A DNA stretch of 6,207 bases from Desulfobulbaceae bacterium (GTDB taxonomy: Bacteria > Desulfobacterota > Desulfobulbia > Desulfobulbales > Desulfocapsaceae), in contig DAOVUU010000166.1 in assembly GCA_030632405.1 (NCBI GenBank), positions 1 through 6,207 of the forward strand. The letters are read 5' to 3'. A model generated the notes under the pieces. It made no database searches. It saw only the letters and a list, made by a program, of their open reading frames with translations, and was not told where the DNA came from. The position numbers and the translations under genes were made by a program. Shown one piece after another: positions 1 through 5,820 of this stretch (its first letter is position 1; each line of letters opens with the position of its first letter).

Positions 1-344
1 AAATTGACAATGAGTTCATCATTGGAAAACGGCTTGGCAAGGTAAATGAATGACCCGGCCTGCATTGCCTCGACAGCCTTATCCACTTCAGCATATGCAG
101 TAATTACAATTACAGGCAGCTCTCTCTCCTGTTCCTTTATTTTGAGCATAAACTGCAAACCGTTCATACCAGGCATTTGCATATCTGTAATAACGATATC
201 CAGATCAACATTTTGTACTACTTTCAGCCCTTCTCCTGCTCCTGGTGCAGTAAAAACCTCAAAACCTTCATCTTTAAGTAACTCCGATAATACAACCAGA
301 TAATTAGGTTCATCATCCACAATAAGAATTGTATGCACATCCAT
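1..344 (-). CDS. Response regulator receiver domain, C-terminus cut off by window edge
   Basis: The first 114 codons of a phosphoacceptor (CheY-like) receiver domain are read from ATG at 344, leftward off the window. The protein opens with HTILIVDDEP, giving the acidic metal-binding pair D10-D11. The phosphoacceptor is D54 in ITDMQMPGMNG, the switch threonine is T82 in VIVITAYAE, and the conserved lysine is K104 in LAKPF, so all signature residues are present. A Shine-Dalgarno-like AAAGG sits about 8 bases before the ATG. The gene starts 21 bp after the end of the PHP-domain gene, so the two probably share a transcript. The output domain is not visible. The receiver resembles those of NtrC/AtoC-type or stand-alone regulators, but the type cannot be decided here. 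No histidine kinase gene lies in the window. Confidence 0.93.
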   Translation of the reverse strand, partial: MDVHTILIVDDEPNYLVVLSELLKDEGFEVFTAPGAGEGLKVVQNVDLDIVITDMQMPGMNGLQFMLKIKEQERELPVIVITAYAEVDKAVEAMQAGSFIYLAKPFSNDELIVN

Positions 345-365
345 AGTGATACCTTTATAATTTAT

Positions 366-1220
366 TTATGATTTCATACTGTTATTTAAGGCTCGTTTTT
401 TCATTTCTTCCAATAATGCATAGGGCACTGTGACATTTTTCCCTCCGGCAAGGGTGGTTCCTGGTCGAATCGAACCATGGAAGTCGCTTCCCCCTGTAAG
501 CACCAGATTAAATTCTGCTGCAGAACGTACTAAACCAGTTCTTGTCTTTTTTGAATGGGTCGGGTAGTAGGTTTCAAGGCCATCCATGCCCAGAGACGCC
601 AAATGTTCAATTGCCTCGGTCAAGTTAATGCCTGTTTTTTGTAATTGTAAAGGATGTGCAAGCACACTGATTCCCCCTGCCTGCCGTATCATACTAAACA
701 CTTCCTCGGCAGTGAATAAAAAACGGGGCACATAGGCCTCTGCTCCTTTTCTGAGAAACCTTGAAAATGCCTGCTCAGTAGTTTTTACAATCCCTTTTTC
801 CAAAAGGATCTTAGCAATATGAGGACGACCTGTCTGTCCGATTCGGGATACAACACGAAGCTCTGAGTCTGAAATATCTATCCCTGCCGCTTTCAAACGT
901 AAAAGAATTTCCCCATTTCTTTCGTTCCGCGCGACTTGCAGTTTTTCAAGGGATTTTTTAAAATCAACATTGCCCTGATCAAAAAGATATCCTAAAATAT
1001 GGATTGTGATACCTGAATATTTTGCACCAATTTCAACACCGGGAATTACCTCAAATCCATCTCCTACGCATAAATCGATAGCCTCTACTACGCCATCGAC
1101 AGTGTCATGATCGGTAATTGAAATTGCTTTTAACCCTTTCTTCTTTGCAAGGACTACGAGTTCCCCGGGACTCATAGTCCCATCTGAAAAAGTTGAATGT
1201 ATATGTAAGTCTATGGACAT
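366..1220 (-). CDS. PHP-domain metal-dependent phosphoesterase, TrpH/YciV type
   Basis: This 284-aa protein has the full polymerase-and-histidinol-phosphatase (PHP) metal-site pattern. H6 and H8 are in DLHIHST, followed by D13, then D37-H38-D39 in SITDHDT. E63 is in PGVEIGA, H74 in ITIHILGY, H134 in GRPHIAK, H189 in VLAHP, and D246 and H248 in GGSDFHG. The length and the GRPHIA segment match the TrpH/YciV family. Characterised members hydrolyse 3',5'-nucleoside bisphosphates such as pAp, or trim RNA 5' ends (E. coli RNase AM). The protein should be cytosolic and bind divalent metals. AAAGGA lies about 5 bases before the ATG at 1220 and supports this start. The gene heads a leftward unit with the response regulator. 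The exact substrate (pAp, short RNA or other) cannot be read from sequence. Confidence 0.92.
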   Translation of the reverse strand: MSIDLHIHSTFSDGTMSPGELVVLAKKKGLKAISITDHDTVDGVVEAIDLCVGDGFEVIPGVEIGAKYSGITIHILGYLFDQGNVDFKKSLEKLQVARNERNGEILLRLKAAGIDISDSELRVVSRIGQTGRPHIAKILLEKGIVKTTEQAFSRFLRKGAEAYVPRFLFTAEEVFSMIRQAGGISVLAHPLQLQKTGINLTEAIEHLASLGMDGLETYYPTHSKKTRTGLVRSAAEFNLVLTGGSDFHGSIRPGTTLAGGKNVTVPYALLEEMKKRALNNSMKS

Positions 1221-1242
1221 ATTTTCCTTTACTTTTTGGGAT

Positions 1243-1255
1243 TTTATCCGATAAA
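1243..1255. promoter_or_regulatory. 13-bp perfect palindrome upstream of the PHP gene (possible operator)
   Basis: TTTATC-C-GATAAA is a perfect 6-bp inverted repeat around one central base. It lies 22 bp upstream of the PHP start codon and overlaps the weak minus-strand -10-like GATAAA. That placement would suit a repressor site. It is AT-rich and short, so chance is a real alternative. Confidence 0.25.
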
Positions 1256-1426
1256 GTGTTCATATACTACAAACTAACCAGAACAAATCGTAACTTTTTG
1301 TTTCCTTTGACTCAGTCTCCCCATTGTGGAGGCATAAGTACTTTCACTAAATAATAGTTTCGTGCTCTTTTTAATAGCTCTTTAGGGATTGAAAAACACG
1401 GATTATTTCAAAGGTATTCTACATCC

Positions 1427-1430
1427 GGAG
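1427..1430 (+). promoter_or_regulatory. Shine-Dalgarno GGAG that sets the start of the first lipoprotein gene
   Basis: GGAG lies 6 bases before ATG 1437. The open frame extends back to a TTG at 1389, but the only purine-rich stretch there (AGGG, 1384-1387) is one base from that TTG, too close to act as a ribosome binding site. The ATG at 1437 is therefore preferred. The counter-argument is that the longer form would give the signal peptide two N-terminal lysines, which the shorter form lacks. Confidence 0.7.
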
Positions 1431-1436
1431 ATCTTT

Positions 1437-2162
1437 ATGCATCTGCTCCCACTCTTTATCTGCACGATAGTGCTACTCAATAGCTGTGCTGGCGGAATCC
1501 CCGACCCAATAGACTTTCCGCAATCTGAGCAACAAAAAATGCAAGCTTCTCATCATTGGGATGTACTTGCAAAAGACCTGGCCAACAGAATAAACAATGA
1601 ACTGATCATAACTGACAATATAGAATCAACAGTTTTTGTAAAACAAACTTGCGGCAACGAATCTAAACCATGTGAACCGCATCAGACCAGCAGTTTCAAT
1701 GAAGCCTTTCGAGACCTCCTTATCACCAACCTGGTGGATTTTGGTATCCCGACACGCAATCAATTAAAGGATGACAGCATTGAAATTCAGTATAAGGTCC
1801 AGATTGTGCATCATAATGCCAAACGGATTCGTGCTTTCGAACCGGGGGTACTTACGGCTATTTCAGCAGCAATAGTTGTATTACGTAATGCCCCGGCAGA
1901 GTTCCTGATTTTGACCGCTGGCGTAATGGCAGATCTTGCAAACGCAAACCTTACACAAAACGGCCATTATGAAATAATAATAACCACCTCTATGGTCAGC
2001 CAGAACAAATATCTATTTAGAGCCTCAGACATTTATTATATAAACGACAAAGATTTTTACCACTATAGAGATGTAGCCGGGCAGACAAAAACAATACAAC
2101 TCTCCACACCTCCCCCAAAATCTCGAGCCTCTTCCGTTCCTGCAAACGAGACAGATATTTAA
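1437..2162 (+). CDS. Predicted lipoprotein of unknown function
   Basis: From ATG 1437 this is 241 aa. A short hydrophobic signal peptide (residues 3-15) ends in a lipobox-like LLNSC with the lipidated cysteine at C17. The next residue is Ala rather than Asp, so outer-membrane sorting is plausible. The mature part has an amphipathic segment (about 38-58, HWDVLAKDLANRINNEL), a possible disulfide pair C72/C79, and a helix-plus-strand segment (about 87-124) that looks like the matching part of the downstream FlgO-domain protein. A long apolar stretch follows (about 138-167), then strand-like segments around YEIIITTSMVS and YLFRASDIYYI, and a Pro/Ser-rich tail. I do not recognise a named family. 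It lies 14 bp before the second lipoprotein gene, so the two products may act together at the outer membrane. An alternative TTG start at 1389 would add 16 residues. Confidence 0.8.
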   Translation: MHLLPLFICTIVLLNSCAGGIPDPIDFPQSEQQKMQASHHWDVLAKDLANRINNELIITDNIESTVFVKQTCGNESKPCEPHQTSSFNEAFRDLLITNLVDFGIPTRNQLKDDSIEIQYKVQIVHHNAKRIRAFEPGVLTAISAAIVVLRNAPAEFLILTAGVMADLANANLTQNGHYEIIITTSMVSQNKYLFRASDIYYINDKDFYHYRDVAGQTKTIQLSTPPPKSRASSVPANETDI

Positions 2163-2176
2163 AGGACTCCAGTGCC

Positions 2177-2839
2177 ATGCAAAATACTCCAAATCTGCCG
2201 ATTATAAAAAAAAGAACCCTTTACCGAACCATCCGTTTGATTCTCCCTCTGGCTGCTATCTTTCTTATCAGCGGGTGTTCATCATTCAACTGTACAAGGC
2301 TGGAAAACCTGCTCGGCAATGACACTGATCTCATCAAACTTTCCTACACTATTGCAGACACACTGACCCAGCGAGCCATGCCTCCCCTTATTCCAAGGCA
2401 CCTGGATATGCCTATTCTTGTGACCACTCTGGTTGACAACAACAATCTCTCCAAAACCTCACGTTTTGGCAGAATTCTGCAGGAACACATAGCTTCCAGA
2501 TTTGTGCAACTTGGTTTTACAGTAAAAGAAATTAAGCTTACAAACACGCTTCAGATTATCCCGAAATCTGGAGAGACAATCCTCTCCAGAGATTTGTCAC
2601 TCCTCACAGGTGCCCAGCAAGCCCAGGCAATTTTTGCAGGTACCCTTTCTCACACCAACAACACCATGTATATTTCAACACGAATTATAAACCCGGTAAA
2701 CAGCACTATAATTGCCACCAGCGATTATAGACTCTGCATGGACGAGAATATACTCGCAATGTTCAACCTTCAGCGTCAGGACGGTGTTGATGATGAGATT
2801 CAGGAACCGTCACAACCTTTCCTTAATTCAATTTTTTAG
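2177..2839 (+). CDS. FlgO-domain outer membrane lipoprotein
   Basis: This 220-aa protein has a basic N-terminal region (K11, K12, R13, R17, R20), a hydrophobic core (about 21-31) and a clear lipobox ISGC with lipidated C34 followed by Ser-Ser, consistent with outer-membrane sorting. Residues about 77-187 resemble the FlgO family: a strand (PILVTTLVDNNNL), SRFGRILQEHIASRFVQLGF as an amphipathic helix ending in Gly, then IFAGTLSH and MYISTRIINPVNSTIIATSDYRL. In Vibrio, FlgO is an outer-membrane component of the flagellum, but no flagellar gene is present here, so a flagellar role is not supported by context. The domain assignment comes from pattern recognition. AAAGGA lies about 10 bases before the ATG. 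The gene is 14 bp after the first lipoprotein gene and 2 bp before the SDR gene. Confidence 0.85.
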   Translation: MQNTPNLPIIKKRTLYRTIRLILPLAAIFLISGCSSFNCTRLENLLGNDTDLIKLSYTIADTLTQRAMPPLIPRHLDMPILVTTLVDNNNLSKTSRFGRILQEHIASRFVQLGFTVKEIKLTNTLQIIPKSGETILSRDLSLLTGAQQAQAIFAGTLSHTNNTMYISTRIINPVNSTIIATSDYRLCMDENILAMFNLQRQDGVDDEIQEPSQPFLNSIF

Positions 2840-2841
2840 CG

Positions 2842-3669
2842 ATGCTCTTAAAAAATAAGTCAGTCCTTATTCCGGGTGCCTCACGTCCCATCGGCAGGGC
2901 TATTGCCCGTAAATTTGGAAATGAAGGAGCATTTCTTATTCTTCCCCACCATGACTGGCCTGATTCCACCAGGGAAATGATAGCAGAATTCAAGGCTGCA
3001 GGATTTTCTTTTTTTGTGTACCCGGTGGATCTACGAGATGAACCTGCCGTCAAACAATTGGTTATTGAAATAAAAAATCACACAGAGCATCTCGATTTTC
3101 TGATTAACAATATTGAGAGAGGAGGTATGCCTGTCGTTCACGGCAGTTACGATCTTGACCATAATAAAGATCAATGGGACCTGGAAATAACAACAACACT
3201 CAAAGCAAAATGGTTACTCTACCGCCATTGTCTTCCCCTTATGCAAAATTCGGACGGAGGATCCATCGTGAATATCTCGTCAATTGCTGCTCTAACCGGC
3301 AGGTCCGGCCCCGGAGCCTTCTTTTTCAATGATGGATTCAGTGCGGCAAACAGAGCCATCCAGTCTTTTACCGAATTTTGGTCAAGAGAAGTGGCACCTG
3401 ATATCAGGGTAAATGAAGTGATGCTTGGTCTGATCGAGTCAAGGCATGGGCCTGGAACCCGGGGCTGGGAAGTATTAACAGAACAAGAGAAGGACGAAAT
3501 CCTTAATCACATCCTCTTAAAACGCACAGGTCAACCGGAAGAGGTTGCAAAAACCGTGTTTTTTCTGGCTGTTGAGGCCCACTATATCACAGGTACCATT
3601 CTAAAAATGGATGGAGGGTTCACCCTGGGCGGAGAAAAAGTTCCACCGATACCCCCAGGCATATTATGA
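2842..3669 (+). CDS. Short-chain dehydrogenase/reductase-fold protein lacking the YxxxK catalytic pair
   Basis: This 275-aa protein has the SDR (Rossmann) layout. The nucleotide loop reads PGASRPIGRAIA (11-22), with Pro16 in place of the middle glycine of TGxxxGxG. D63 is in VDLRDE, and the usual NNAG is replaced by NNIE (89-92). The active-site serine region VNISS (143-147) is intact, as are IRVNEVMLG (188-196) and the C-terminal ITGTILKMDGGFTLGG. Aligning FSAANRAIQSFTEFWSREVAP with the usual YSASKAAV...LAxELAP puts Phe166 where the catalytic Tyr belongs and Asn170 where Lys belongs. About six extra residues (FFFNDG area) precede them. It may therefore bind NAD(P) without classical reductase chemistry. 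No Shine-Dalgarno is visible, and the ATG is 2 bp after the FlgO-type gene's stop, suggesting translational coupling. Substrate unknown. Confidence 0.88.
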   Translation: MLLKNKSVLIPGASRPIGRAIARKFGNEGAFLILPHHDWPDSTREMIAEFKAAGFSFFVYPVDLRDEPAVKQLVIEIKNHTEHLDFLINNIERGGMPVVHGSYDLDHNKDQWDLEITTTLKAKWLLYRHCLPLMQNSDGGSIVNISSIAALTGRSGPGAFFFNDGFSAANRAIQSFTEFWSREVAPDIRVNEVMLGLIESRHGPGTRGWEVLTEQEKDEILNHILLKRTGQPEEVAKTVFFLAVEAHYITGTILKMDGGFTLGGEKVPPIPPGIL

Positions 3670-4398
3670 TAAATCTGCAGCACTCATCGACCGGAGTGCC
3701 TCTTCTGCCAGGCGACCAATCTCCACCTCATGCAGAAAATTATCCCTGTAAATGAGTACCAGGTCATTTCTGCCGACAAAGGCTTCTATTTTCCCAAGGG
3801 TTGATTGCGCGTTAAGTAGTCCAAGAGTCCATATGGCCAGACCGGCAACATTCATATCCGACGAAGATAAATAGCAAACCACTTTCTCAACACTATTCTG
3901 CTCAACCATTTCTTCCCGGTGATACTGAGCTAACCTGCCTACTCCCCAGATCAATCCTCGCTGCAGCATTGGCAACTCCAAATAGTTTCCATCCTGGAAA
4001 ATTTCCTCACCATCTCTACACATATATGATATCAGAATATGGAGATACTCGTGACGTAGCTGGCCGCAATGGCACATTATTTCTGCCAGAGACTCCGGCG
4101 CCCCCCAGCCGATCCCCCCGGACTCATCATTCAAACTCCACAGAAAACGTCTCATTACTACTCGTGCATTTTCAATATTTATTTTTGCCAGTGGAGGAAC
4201 AACAAGGCCAAAACCACGTATAGAGTTCCACCGGATAGTTTCAACTGGATTGCAAAGCGCTCCAAAAAGAGCATTCAGCACAAGATGTTCAGGATTGTTC
4301 TCAAAGAAGTGATATATTTCATCCAGGCTGCCCTGCTCTAACAATTTCAGAATGTGCCTTTTAATTTCCCTCCTGCTTTCCTTTTTATGTATTATCAT
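3664..4398 (-). CDS. HEAT-like protein of the DVU0298 type
   Basis: From ATG 4398 this is 244 aa, mostly paired amphipathic helices like HEAT/ARM repeats, with no signal peptide or membrane segment, so it is likely cytosolic. A highly patterned core near residues 80-103 reads VVMRRFLWSLNDESGG followed by IGWGAPE. I associate this with the uncharacterised DVU0298 family of sulfate reducers; that family name is from memory. Other helix-like units are LVLNALFGALCNP, ETIRWNSIRGFGLVV, MLQRGLIWGVGRLAQ and NVAGLAIWTLGLLNA. HEAT proteins usually act as binding scaffolds, so a partner protein is expected. The start overlaps the 3' end of the cNMP/DUF4388 gene by 14 bp, giving translational coupling. 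A TTG at 4401 directly before the ATG is a possible alternative start. A GGAAGGG about 13 bases upstream is a distant ribosome site. The stop overlaps the stop of the convergent SDR gene by 6 bp. Confidence 0.85.
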   Translation of the reverse strand: MIIHKKESRREIKRHILKLLEQGSLDEIYHFFENNPEHLVLNALFGALCNPVETIRWNSIRGFGLVVPPLAKINIENARVVMRRFLWSLNDESGGIGWGAPESLAEIMCHCGQLRHEYLHILISYMCRDGEEIFQDGNYLELPMLQRGLIWGVGRLAQYHREEMVEQNSVEKVVCYLSSSDMNVAGLAIWTLGLLNAQSTLGKIEAFVGRNDLVLIYRDNFLHEVEIGRLAEEALRSMSAADLS

Positions 4399-5458
4399 CA
4401 AAACGCTTTAACCCTTCCATGAGCAATGCCATAAAGCTACCTAGCACAGGGAGTTCTTTCTCACCTGTATTCAATCCCTGTATGAATTTGAAACGACCGT
4501 CTTCTAGGGATAAAATTTCATAAAAGGCTTCGTTGCCTGTTTTTTCTTTGAATTGAGCGTCTATTACCTCTCCCTCATTGAAAACAATAAGTCCATGATC
4601 TCTCTCATATTCGACATGTAATTTTCCGGTTTTTTGATTTGTATTAATCATCTGACAGAGTTCCACCGGGGCAATATCTGACAACTGACCAACCATTCCG
4701 GATGCCAGCTCTTCGGTTCGCTGCAGATTCATTTTAATGACCCTGCTCACCAGCAATTTATAGAAAAAAATCTGCAATGCAGGGAATCGGGAAAGTATAT
4801 GTTTGAAGTTTTTTTGTGTCATTACTGCGACTTGACAAGGAGAGGATGCCATAATTGTGATTGAGACTCTTTCACCGGTGAGAAGACTCATTTCACCGAA
4901 TACATCTCCCTTCTGCATCGTTGCCAAAGTGGTTCCATACTCATCAATGACCTCTGCCGTACCTGAAATGATGATAAAAAAGCGGTTACCCGGGTCCCCT
5001 TTTTGAATAATTGGAAATTGCCACGGATATTCTGACAACTCGAGAAGAGTTGCAAGATCAAGAAGATCGTTATCCGATAATGCTGAGAAAGTTTCAATAG
5101 TTCGTAACAATCCTGCGAATTGGGACACTCCTTTTATTTTTTCCCTTCTGTCTGCCGCTGCCAATAATTTCATCTGCATCGTGGTAAATGCCTTTGCTTT
5201 CTTATACTCAAAACAAATAATCCCGGAGCTACACCCACCACAATTAAATTTAGATTTTGTGATACCGGTCTGGGTTTGCCTCTCAAACCCTGTATCATCC
5301 GTTGCAATATTTATAACCGTTCTTGCAAGTGTCAGGCAAGTTGGTTTTCCAAGGGGCAAAGTCAAGTTTCCCTCACTCACTTCGAGTTCTTCTTCCACGT
5401 TATACAGAGGACAGTGACTTTCTTCAGTAATTACAAAAATACCATTTCTAAACTGCAT
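4385..5458 (-). CDS. Cys-rich / cyclic-nucleotide-binding / DUF4388 (PATAN) regulatory protein
   Basis: This 357-aa soluble protein has three parts. Residues 1-90 are a Cys-rich region with C16 (HCPLYNV), C41, and C73-GG-C76 plus C82 (CGGCSSGIIC), suggesting a zinc or iron-sulfur site. Residues about 120-240 form a cNMP-binding-like beta roll: IQKGDPGNRFFIIISGTAEV, then GDVFGEMSLLTGE with the conserved Glu189. Arg197 falls one position before the usual phosphate-binding arginine, where Val198 sits, so nucleotide binding may be altered. Residues about 254-350 match DUF4388/PATAN (MVGQLSDIAPVELCQMI...TGKLHV...GLIVFNEGEVIDA), a domain of bacterial signalling proteins. No DNA-binding helix-turn-helix is seen, so it is probably a signalling adaptor rather than a Crp-type transcription factor. 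ATG 5458 is preceded in frame by a stop codon. The ribosome site is weak (GGA about 11 bases upstream). It overlaps the HEAT-like gene. Confidence 0.88.
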   Translation of the reverse strand: MQFRNGIFVITEESHCPLYNVEEELEVSEGNLTLPLGKPTCLTLARTVINIATDDTGFERQTQTGITKSKFNCGGCSSGIICFEYKKAKAFTTMQMKLLAAADRREKIKGVSQFAGLLRTIETFSALSDNDLLDLATLLELSEYPWQFPIIQKGDPGNRFFIIISGTAEVIDEYGTTLATMQKGDVFGEMSLLTGERVSITIMASSPCQVAVMTQKNFKHILSRFPALQIFFYKLLVSRVIKMNLQRTEELASGMVGQLSDIAPVELCQMINTNQKTGKLHVEYERDHGLIVFNEGEVIDAQFKEKTGNEAFYEILSLEDGRFKFIQGLNTGEKELPVLGSFMALLMEGLKRFDDNT

Positions 5459-5599
5459 AGTTTACAAATCCATCTAAACCCGATAAACGGGAAAAGTTAA
5501 GAAAATGCCATCACAAAATCTCTTTTTTGATAAACAAAAGATAAGCGAAGATTTGAAAAAATTTTAAAGTTACTAAGACGGGATTCGCCCACAGCCGAT

Positions 5600-5620
5600 A
5601 GTTTTCAGTTCCTGAAAACT
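5600..5620. repeat. 9-bp perfect inverted repeat (hairpin) with 3-base loop
   Basis: AGTTTTCAG-TTC-CTGAAAACT forms a perfect stem with a tight loop. Neither side has a following T run, so it does not look like a standard intrinsic terminator. It lies about 140 bp upstream of the cNMP/DUF4388 start and could be a regulator site or an RNA hairpin. Confidence 0.6.
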
Positions 5621-5631
5621 GATAACTAAAA

Positions 5632-5646
5632 ATATTACCGTAATAT
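5632..5646. promoter_or_regulatory. 15-bp palindrome (possible operator)
   Basis: ATATTAC-C-GTAATAT is a perfect 7-bp inverted repeat around one central base. The shape suits a dimeric DNA-binding protein. It is 11 bp beyond the 9-bp hairpin and in the upstream region of the regulator/HEAT operon. I do not recognise it as the site of a known regulator. Confidence 0.35.
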
Positions 5647-5710
5647 CCCAATGATACGGCAAACTATTTTCTCGTTTTTTATATCAGAAGTTCAGTAGTA
5701 AGGTACTGAT

Positions 5711-5815
5711 ATGGTTAACACACGTAACACCGTGATATCATTAAACCCCGAAAATTGTGTTAACCGTAAGATTTTGTGGTTGACAGACTCTCAAATTCTT
5801 ACGTGTGTCAACCAT
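5711..5815. repeat. Cluster of four GGTT[A/G]ACA motifs in alternating orientation, bounded by an 18-bp inverted pair
   Basis: Copy A on the plus strand (5711-5728) reads ATGGTTAACACACGTAAC. Copy D on the minus strand (5798-5815) reads ATGGTTGACACACGTAAG, so 16 of 18 positions agree. Between them, copy B on the minus strand (5756-5765) is GGTTAACACA, identical to ten bases of A. Copy C on the plus strand (5777-5785) is TGGTTGACA, identical to nine bases of D. The order is plus, minus, plus, minus, and A pairs best with B (A-type core) while C pairs best with D (G-type core). The right edge is 5 bp from the stop codon of the small membrane protein gene. It could be a set of regulator sites, a folded 3' region of that gene's transcript, or a tiny non-coding mobile repeat; no target-site duplication is evident. 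Confidence 0.7.
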
Positions 5816-5820
5816 AGAAT

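Larger units (their letters stand above)
1221..1436. promoter_or_regulatory. Divergent intergenic region between the PHP gene and the lipoprotein operon
   Basis: This stretch must carry promoters for both the leftward PHP/response-regulator unit and the rightward lipoprotein/SDR unit. On the plus strand TTGACT at 1307-1312 resembles a -35 box. The best -10-like match is CATAAG at 1333-1338, 20 bases away and therefore poorly spaced. On the minus strand TTGTAG and GATAAA, with an 18-base spacer just upstream of the PHP gene, form a weak pair. A 13-bp palindrome is listed separately. A partly symmetric stretch at about 1317-1331 (CTCC...GGAG) lies close to the rightward -10 area. No promoter is convincing enough to call precisely. 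Confidence 0.4.
5459..5820. other. 362-bp non-coding stretch rich in inverted repeats
   Basis: This stretch lies between the start of the cNMP/DUF4388 gene and the 3' end of the small membrane protein gene; both genes are read leftward. It is AT-rich and must hold the promoter of the regulator/HEAT operon. I could not find a well-spaced -35/-10 pair in the 150 bp upstream of that start. Structures found are a small CCCG/CGGG hairpin in the leader (about 5479-5491), a 9-bp hairpin, a 15-bp palindrome and a four-motif inverted-repeat cluster, listed separately. The pentamer CGTAA (or TTACG) recurs in several of these. The only open frames are very short (for example 20 codons from 5505 on the plus strand) and lack ribosome sites. 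Confidence 0.7.

Noticed and set aside
46..303. 85-codon open frame on the plus strand
   Set aside because: It lies antisense within the receiver-domain gene, whose frame has every expected receiver motif; the plus-strand product is Ser/Thr-rich with no recognisable features.
2344..2547. 67-codon minus-strand open frame
   Set aside because: Antisense to the FlgO-domain lipoprotein gene; no motif or ribosome site.
2823..3053. 76-codon minus-strand open frame
   Set aside because: Spans the junction of the lipoprotein and SDR genes in antisense; the SDR frame carries clear family motifs.
3969..4341. Two overlapping plus-strand open frames (84 and 90 codons)
   Set aside because: Both are antisense shadows of the HEAT-like gene, which has a strongly patterned protein sequence.
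4888..5097. 69-codon minus-strand open frame inside the cNMP/DUF4388 gene
   Set aside because: Same strand but different frame within the conserved cNMP-binding region; no independent support.
5181..5500. Two plus-strand open frames antisense to the regulator's N-terminus
   Set aside because: They mirror the Cys-rich domain coding region; products show no family features and no ribosome sites.
5505..5567. 20-codon plus-strand open frame (MPSQNLFFDKQ...)
   Set aside because: Very short, AT-rich, with no ribosome site at proper spacing; likely chance.
5781..5786. TTGACA hexamers in the repeat cluster as promoter -35 boxes (also on the minus strand at 5807-5812)
   Set aside because: No TATAAT-like hexamer lies 16-18 bases downstream on either strand, and the hexamer is part of the repeated motif itself.
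5711..5815. CRISPR array or transposon end
   Set aside because: Motifs alternate in orientation with unequal spacing, so it is not a CRISPR; no transposase gene or target-site duplication was found.
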